The notes under the pieces were generated by a model. The model ran no database searches. It saw nothing but the letters and a program-made list of their open reading frames with translations, and was not told the origin of the DNA. Position numbers and translations under genes: made by a program. Positions 34,141 through 39,344 of a stretch of 39,344 nucleotides of DNA are shown piece after piece (positions within the stretch are counted from its first letter, which is position 1; each line of letters starts with the position of its first letter). This DNA is from Rhodospirillales bacterium (GTDB taxonomy: Bacteria > Pseudomonadota > Alphaproteobacteria > Bin95): the NCBI GenBank assembly GCA_008081395.1, contig VMCJ01000021.1, forward strand, positions 1 through 39,344, read 5' to 3'.

Positions 34141-35618
34141 TTCTCAACAATTTTGCTCTCAAGCCCCAGCGCTTCGGCAAGGTTTTTAAAACGCCTTGTT
34201 GCCGTCTCACCAAGCATTTCTGCCTTATCACCCACGATAAGAAACAACGTCTCACCTGCTTGCCTCAAGTGGGTTTCATCCAAAAGACTTCTACTTTTTT
34301 TATAGTTTGAACTTACACCTATTGCGTGCGCTAAACGGAAAGCAAAGCCTAACGCAGACGCAATTGCACGTGTCTCTGGGTTAAGCAGTTCAATTGCGGG
34401 GCCTAAACCAGATTTTATCCCATACCCATGGTATCTAGCATAAACCACCGCGGCTAAGAATGCTCTATCTATGTGGGTCATACCTCCAGCCGTGAGAGTT
34501 AAAGTGCGAGCCGCAGCGTTATGCCCCCGATAATCAGGATGGTCATGGCCAGACATATCGCTCAGCCACGCTGCAGCTTGAACCATTCGAAAATCGACCA
34601 CAGTTTCAGGGAACACATTCTTTACCCACTGAGCTATCTGGAAGCCGTCAAACGGAATACGAGCGCCCGCAAGTCCTAGTTTTATGCAATGGTCGATAAG
34701 AGGGTCACTGTTACGAGCATCAGATATCAAATCCTCAAAGAGCACACCTTCTCGGAGACCAAAGCCTGAAAATATTACTTTTTCAGGCAAAACCTTTTGT
34801 AAAAGTGCAGACAAGAGTCTGGCTGAATAAGGTGCCATTGAACGACGTCTGCTAGAGATGCCCTTCAACTGGTTTGTTTGCTTAGGCTGAAGATTGCCAA
34901 CTTTATTAGAAAGCTTGAGAGCTTCAGCACAGCTGATTTCATACTGATGGATTATCTTGATAGGGTATTTCGTCTGCTCGAAATGATACTTTGCGAGAGA
35001 GCGCCAAGCGCCACCAACCAAATAAAGTGCGCGGTTCGATGCGATCCCGTCAGCAATCGCAGACATTGACCGGGCTATTTGCACTTGTTCCTCTGGCCCT
35101 CCAACTATCTGTCCTAAGGCCAGAGGACCAATTGGCAGGGATTGTACTGAATATACCTCTTCAGCTCTTATATCTGCAATCTCAAGACTGCCTCCGCCTA
35201 GATCACCTACCACGCCATCGGCATTTGGAATGCCTGAGATAACACCAAGCGCGGATAAACGCGCTTCTTGTTCACCCGATAGAACTTCTATTTTTTGGCC
35301 CAGCGCTTGTTCAGCGTTTTTAATAAAAACAGTGCCGTCCGATGCATCACGAACTGCTGCGGTTGCAACAGCACGAAGACTTGTCACGCACAAATCATCG
35401 GCAACTTTTCGAAAGCGCTTTAAAGTTAACAACGCTGACCCGCTACCCGCAGGATCAAGACATCCTGTTGAAAGCAAATTACGGCCTAGCCCGCTCATTG
35501 CTTTCTCATTGTAAAGAGGGGCTAAACAACGCTCTGCACCATCAAAAATAACCATGCGCACAGAATTAGAGCCAATGTCGACAACTGCAGGGCGAGAAAC
35601 ATTCCGTGAAATAGCCAA
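34122..35618 (-). CDS. ppx: Exopolyphosphatase, Ppx/GppA family
   Basis: This removes terminal phosphate from polyphosphate, opposing the ppk product next door, and could also act on pppGpp. The ASKHA-fold phosphate motifs are VDIGSNSVRMVIFDG near residue 15 and GVVGDLGGGSLEIADI near residue 140; the C-terminal half (HADPDYRGHNAA-like region, AFLAAVVYARYHG) is the HD-type helical domain. At 498 aa it is normal. The start is a TTG at 35616-35618: an in-frame TAA lies nine codons upstream inside the ppk end, with no ATG or GTG between. It is 16 bases after ppk. The 3' end overlaps rnd by 19 bases. Confidence 0.92.
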   Translation of the reverse strand: MAISRNVSRPAVVDIGSNSVRMVIFDGAERCLAPLYNEKAMSGLGRNLLSTGCLDPAGSGSALLTLKRFRKVADDLCVTSLRAVATAAVRDASDGTVFIKNAEQALGQKIEVLSGEQEARLSALGVISGIPNADGVVGDLGGGSLEIADIRAEEVYSVQSLPIGPLALGQIVGGPEEQVQIARSMSAIADGIASNRALYLVGGAWRSLAKYHFEQTKYPIKIIHQYEISCAEALKLSNKVGNLQPKQTNQLKGISSRRRSMAPYSARLLSALLQKVLPEKVIFSGFGLREGVLFEDLISDARNSDPLIDHCIKLGLAGARIPFDGFQIAQWVKNVFPETVVDFRMVQAAAWLSDMSGHDHPDYRGHNAAARTLTLTAGGMTHIDRAFLAAVVYARYHGYGIKSGLGPAIELLNPETRAIASALGFAFRLAHAIGVSSNYKKSRSLLDETHLRQAGETLFLIVGDKAEMLGETATRRFKNLAEALGLESKIVENYSAKA

Positions 35619-35634
35619 CGTTTCTAAATCCCAC

Positions 35635-37761
35635 TCAAGGCTTTACGAGCCGAAGGTCAGGGGTTTCTGTGGGTTTAAGCGCGCTGCCACGCCCAGACAG
35701 ACTTGGGTTCAACATAAAATACTCATGAGCACTAAAAGGCTTAGGTTTTTCCTTTAATCGGGAATAAGTCCCATCCGAATTAAGTTTCCAACTCTGACTA
35801 TCATCCAGAAGATTGGCTATCAAAATCTGCTCAACAATCTGCCTTCGAACGGTTGGATTTTCGATTGGAACTAGGGTCTCTACACGCCTGTAAAGATTGC
35901 GAGGCATCCAGTCAGCTGAAGAAATAAAAACTTTTGCAGCTTCTGATGGCAAACCGCCACCATTACCAAAGCAGATCATCCGGGCGTGTTCTAAGAACCG
36001 TCCTACTAGTGATTTTACAGATATGTTCTCCGAAAGACCTTTTACCCCAGGGCGGAGACAGCAAATACCGCGAACGATTAATTGAATTTGGACACCTGCT
36101 GCAGAGGCGGCGTAAAGCGCATCAATAATCGTTGGATCAACAAGTGAATTAAGTTTTGCCCAGATAGCCGCAGGCTGCCCAGCTTGAGCATAGGTTATCT
36201 CTTTATTTATTAGATCCAGCAATGATTGCTGCATCGTGTCAGGGGAATAAATCAGCTTTGCCATATCGGCAGGTTTTGCGTAACCGGTGATGTAGTTAAA
36301 GAGAAGGTTGGCATCTCGAGTAAGACCAGGGTCACAAGTGAAAAATGAAAGATCGGTGTAAGTACGAGCGGTTATAGGATGATAATTCCCTGTTCCAAAA
36401 TGGGCGTAACAACGCAGTTCCTTGGGCTCCTGCCGCACTATCAGGCTCATCTTGGCATGCGTTTTGAGCTTCATAAAACCATAAACCACTTGCACACCGG
36501 CTCGCTCTAAATCGCGTGCCAACAAAATATTATTAGCCTCATCAAAACGAGCTTTTAACTCAACGAGAGCGGTTACACTTTTTCCCGCTTCCGCCGCCTC
36601 AATAAGAGCTTGCACAATCGGACTGTCAGGGGTTGTTCTATACAGAGTTTGCTTGATTGCCATCACAGCAGGGTCACGCGCCGCTTGCCGCAAAAATTGA
36701 ACAACAACATCAAAGCTCTCGTAGGGATGGTGAACAACTATATCCTTGGCTTGAATAGCTGCGAAACAATCACCACCAAAGTCACGAATACGTTCTGGGA
36801 AACGAGCCTGGAATGGCTCAAACAATAAATCTTTCCGAATATCATCAATAAGTTCCGAAATATCGCTAAGCCCAACCATGCCTTCCATAAAAACAACTTC
36901 GCTTATTCCGACATCTGCTTCTCTCGCAAGCTCCGCTGCTAGAGCTAGAGGAATACCCGCATCACAAGACAAACGAACTACATGGCCACGCCGACGTCGC
37001 TTTAAGGCACTCTCAAATAGGTGAACGAGATCCTCCGCTTCTTCATCAATTTCGAGTTCGCTATCACGAAGTATGCGAAAGCAACCGCCCCCCTCTACAT
37101 CGAAGCCGGGGAACAGCCTTTCGGTAAACATACCCGCAACGTGTTCAATCGCTATCGCACGAATTTTTTGACCAGGCAGGCGAATAAAACGTGGAAGTCG
37201 ATTGGGGAATGGCAAGATAGCTGTTACTCGTTCCCCGTCATTCTGACGCTTCAACTTCAGTGCAAGACCATATCCATTGTTAGGAACAAATGGGAAAGGG
37301 TGTGCTGGATCAACGGCAAGGGGGGTCAGAACTGGAAAAATTTTATGATCAAATTGCTCATTTAAGAATTTCTGGTCCTGCAAGTTCAGATCGGTTGGCA
37401 TCAGTACATGCACATCAGCCAATTTTAACTCTGCTTGCATTTCATTCCATCGAGACTGTTGATTTTCCAAAAGGCGCCTTGCCCGAACATCAATTGCAGC
37501 AAGCTGTTCTTTTGGACTCATCCCATCGGCAGATAGTGTTGTAACTCCGGCATCTACCTGCCCTTTTAATCCTGCTACTCGAACCATGTAGAATTCGTCG
37601 AGATTGATTGCTGAAATTGAAAGAAAACGAAGTTGTTCAAAAAGTGGGTGGGAACGATTGGATGCTTCTTCGAAGACTCTCTCGTTGAAAGCCAACCAAG
37701 ATAGTTCCCTGTTTATCAACCTCACTTCAGGAGATTCTAGGTTTTCAGGTGAAATTTCCAT
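35635..37761 (-). CDS. ppk1: Polyphosphate kinase 1
   Basis: This makes inorganic polyphosphate from ATP. The 708-aa protein has the N domain ([20 protein letters not shown]), the head domain ([18 protein letters not shown]) and two phospholipase-D-like catalytic domains. The autophosphorylated His435 lies in THAKM and His592 in FLEHARM, the same numbers as in the E. coli enzyme; [19 protein letters not shown] (452-470) is also conserved. There is no strong ribosome site before the ATG at 37761. It is 76 bases downstream of the SDR gene and 16 bases upstream of ppx, forming a kinase/phosphatase pair in one transcript. Confidence 0.96.
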   Translation of the reverse strand: MEISPENLESPEVRLINRELSWLAFNERVFEEASNRSHPLFEQLRFLSISAINLDEFYMVRVAGLKGQVDAGVTTLSADGMSPKEQLAAIDVRARRLLENQQSRWNEMQAELKLADVHVLMPTDLNLQDQKFLNEQFDHKIFPVLTPLAVDPAHPFPFVPNNGYGLALKLKRQNDGERVTAILPFPNRLPRFIRLPGQKIRAIAIEHVAGMFTERLFPGFDVEGGGCFRILRDSELEIDEEAEDLVHLFESALKRRRRGHVVRLSCDAGIPLALAAELAREADVGISEVVFMEGMVGLSDISELIDDIRKDLLFEPFQARFPERIRDFGGDCFAAIQAKDIVVHHPYESFDVVVQFLRQAARDPAVMAIKQTLYRTTPDSPIVQALIEAAEAGKSVTALVELKARFDEANNILLARDLERAGVQVVYGFMKLKTHAKMSLIVRQEPKELRCYAHFGTGNYHPITARTYTDLSFFTCDPGLTRDANLLFNYITGYAKPADMAKLIYSPDTMQQSLLDLINKEITYAQAGQPAAIWAKLNSLVDPTIIDALYAASAAGVQIQLIVRGICCLRPGVKGLSENISVKSLVGRFLEHARMICFGNGGGLPSEAAKVFISSADWMPRNLYRRVETLVPIENPTVRRQIVEQILIANLLDDSQSWKLNSDGTYSRLKEKPKPFSAHEYFMLNPSLSGRGSALKPTETPDLRLVKP

Positions 37762-37837
37762 TATATCGATCTAGTCGCAGGATTCTTATCTTCCAATTTC
37801 AAGAACAAAGCATGTTCCTTATGTTGCCTTCTCAGAA

Positions 37838-38620
37838 TCAAATATTTCCTGGAAATGCGCCTCCGTCCATCAAAACATTCTGTGCCGTCATGAAGCCCAC
37901 GTGATTACTGCATAAGAATGCACACACAGCTCCAAACTCCTCCGGCGTTCCAAAACGTTTTGCTGGGTTTTTTCCAACACGTGCAGCGTAAACATCTTCG
38001 TACGCCTCGCCTGCTCGATCTGCTGCAAAACGCATATTGCCGGTTAGACGGTCAGTCTCGAATGGTCCTGGGAGCAAATTATTAATCACCACATTATGCT
38101 GAATTAGCTCGCGGCTTATAGTTGAGGCAAAACCAGTCAAAGCCATTCGGGCGGCCGTAGACAGTCCAAGGTTTTCCACGGGCATCTTCACGCTAGCGCT
38201 CGTTATATTGACGATCCTTCCAAAATTGCGAGCAACCATCTGATCCACAACCTTAGTAATCATATCTGCATGCCCGAGAAGTTGAGCCTCTAGTGCAGAC
38301 AGCCAACGCTCTCGGGTATCAGTTCGAAAATTCCCCGGCGCTGGACCCCCAGCATTAGTTACCAAAATATCTATCTGAGGAGACATTTTGATGAGAGCTT
38401 CCCTAATTTCGATCTGGGTAATGTCACCTGCGAGAGTAAGGACTTGTATTTCTGGATTGTCTGCTCTGATTTTGTCGGCTGTCTCTTCCAACGTTTCTTT
38501 TCCACGAGCATTGAGCACAAGATTAACACCTTCTGCCGCTAGTGCGGCTGCAGACCCCTTACCAAGTCCCTTTGAAGCTGCTTCTACGATTGCCCATCTG
38601 CCTTTGATGCCAAGATCCAC
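37838..38620 (-). CDS. Atypical short-chain dehydrogenase/reductase lacking catalytic Tyr and Lys
   Basis: The 260-aa protein has the Rossmann SDR fold: a nucleotide loop written EAASKGLGKG (13-22, usually TGxxxGxG), NAGG at 89-92, the Ser of NITSAS (139-143) and the C-terminal PEEFGAVCAFLCSNHVGFMTAQNVLMDGG. The catalytic YxxxK is missing: the aligned positions are Ser154 and Arg158 (GLSTAAR). This matches a recognised FabG-like subgroup with LSxAxR here, whose activity is unclear. The start is GTG at 38618-38620 with AGGAG 7 bases upstream, overlapping the hdaA stop (4-base gap), so it is coupled to hdaA. It lies between hdaA and ppk, which I recall as usually adjacent in Alphaproteobacteria. 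Confidence 0.87.
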   Translation of the reverse strand: MDLGIKGRWAIVEAASKGLGKGSAAALAAEGVNLVLNARGKETLEETADKIRADNPEIQVLTLAGDITQIEIREALIKMSPQIDILVTNAGGPAPGNFRTDTRERWLSALEAQLLGHADMITKVVDQMVARNFGRIVNITSASVKMPVENLGLSTAARMALTGFASTISRELIQHNVVINNLLPGPFETDRLTGNMRFAADRAGEAYEDVYAARVGKNPAKRFGTPEEFGAVCAFLCSNHVGFMTAQNVLMDGGAFPGNI

Positions 38621-38624
38621 GACG

Positions 38625-39314
38625 CTACTCCTGAAGTAAAAGGTCTTTCTGCATTTCCACTAGCACAGAACGTGCAAGAGGGATTGTGATACCAGAGCGT
38701 CTAGAAAGAGCTGCCCTATCTAGACGGTCAGCCAATTCCCTGGCCGTAGCAAAACTTCGCTCTGCTCTCAACAACAAGTAATTGATAGTTGCTTTATCAA
38801 TAACTAACTGGCGGTCTGCAAGTTGCTTAGCGAGGACTGCAGCGAACAGACCGTCATCTGGAGGGAGAACCTCAGAACTTTGCAAAGCCCGAAGGCGCGA
38901 CGCAAGATCAGGTAAAGCTACTGACCAACGAGCCGGAGCATCACGGGAAACAAGCAATAGACCGCCCCTGGTCTCACGCGAGAAATTCAATAAATGAAAG
39001 AGCTTTGTTTCTTGAGCAGCTGGCAATTTTTCGATGCCTAAGTCCAAAACAATTTTAAACTTCCGACTACAACCAAAATCTAAAACTTCAAGCCCATTTA
39101 AATCTATAACTTCAGCTCCTACGCGCCGCGCCCAGATCTGAGCTAGATGCGTCTTTCCTGCCCCCTCTAATCCCCAAATGCATGCGGCATAATTCGGCCA
39201 ATTCTCAGATTCATCCAGAAGGTCACGAGCGGCTTCATTGCAAACTGCGTGGAGAAAATCCGCCTCTGCATAAGTGGGTTGATGAGGTAACTCGAGCGGA
39301 TACTGTTTGTTCAA
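38625..39314 (-). CDS. hdaA: HdaA-like DnaA-related regulator of replication initiation
   Basis: A 229-aa AAA+ protein like the DnaA ATPase core, lacking the DNA-binding domain. In Caulobacter, HdaA with the sliding clamp converts DnaA-ATP to DnaA-ADP. Seen here: the N-terminal clamp-binding motif QYPLELP (residues 4-10; typical QxPLxL), Walker A GLEGAGKTH (48-56), a Walker B-like KIVLDLGIEKL (Asp91 without the second acid), SRDAPARW sensor-1-like and the C-terminal RSFATARELADRLDRAALSRR, including the sensor-2-like Arg residues. The start is a TTG at 39312-39314 with GGAG 7 bases upstream; an in-frame TAG at 39341-39339 excludes anything longer and no ATG lies between. Confidence 0.87.
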   Translation of the reverse strand: MNKQYPLELPHQPTYAEADFLHAVCNEAARDLLDESENWPNYAACIWGLEGAGKTHLAQIWARRVGAEVIDLNGLEVLDFGCSRKFKIVLDLGIEKLPAAQETKLFHLLNFSRETRGGLLLVSRDAPARWSVALPDLASRLRALQSSEVLPPDDGLFAAVLAKQLADRQLVIDKATINYLLLRAERSFATARELADRLDRAALSRRSGITIPLARSVLVEMQKDLLLQE

Positions 39315-39344
39315 GCCGGGTCTCCGCTTTCGTGATGACTATCA

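Noticed and set aside
1-39344. tRNA or rRNA genes, insertion sequences, prophage, CRISPR arrays, toxin-antitoxin or defence islands
   Set aside because: All intergenic gaps are short (largest about 240 bases) and none shows cloverleaf, repeat-spacer, terminal-repeat or transposase signals by eye. A tRNA or Rfam scan would be needed to exclude small RNAs.

Overview
The window reads as a gene-dense chromosomal stretch of an alphaproteobacterium, probably a free-living aerobic heterotroph related to Rhodospirillales or SAR116-type marine lineages. The lineage call is inference. It rests on the EnvC-CtpA pair, the HdaA initiation regulator beside ppk/ppx, the rnd-aspS neighbourhood and the many catabolic genes. 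No tRNA, rRNA, insertion sequence, phage gene or CRISPR array was found. Base composition looks even and slightly AT-leaning. No gene-free stretch exceeds about 300 bases.

Layout. (1) 1-9574, minus strand: a tightly packed directon transcribed RraA-like > RidA-like > FemAB-like acyltransferase > membrane cyclic-nucleotide-binding protein > DHA2 exporter > Sua5/YrdC protein > D-aminoacylase > EnvC > CtpA, with a possible next gene entering at the left edge. (2) 9636-11672, plus strand: a periplasmic di-haem oxidoreductase and a beta-class glutathione transferase. (3) 11705-19945, minus strand: gamma-glutamyltransferase > branched-chain-type substrate-binding protein > LivH > LivM > LivG > LivF > AidB-like acyl-CoA dehydrogenase. 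This is an apparent import-and-catabolism operon with a striking FadR-like palindrome upstream. (4) 20186-25142, minus strand: a thiamine-diphosphate enzyme and a domain-swapped CaiB-type protein 3 bases apart, then an ABC exporter. (5) 25308-30806: typA on the plus strand, convergent with a hydantoinase/oxoprolinase pair (hyuA > hyuB). Their stop codons sit inside one perfect hairpin. (6) 31043-39314: housekeeping genes aspS, rnd (plus), ppx, ppk, an atypical SDR and hdaA.

How they may work together. EnvC (amidase activator) and CtpA (periplasmic protease) serve envelope maintenance, and the D-aminoacylase beside them could use D-amino-acid derivatives. GGT, GST and the oxoprolinase-like pair could together handle glutathione or gamma-glutamyl compounds, but this is inference because the substrates are not readable. 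The Liv system with an acyl-CoA dehydrogenase suggests uptake and oxidation of one carbon source. ppk and ppx make and degrade polyphosphate.

I see no obvious new defence or mobile system. The best leads are the FadR-like operator at 20079-20109, the TPP/CaiB pair, the SDR lacking its usual catalytic Tyr/Lys, and the membrane Popeye-like cyclic-nucleotide sensor. Four genes use non-ATG starts: the ABC exporter (GTG), the SDR (GTG), ppx (TTG) and hdaA (TTG).
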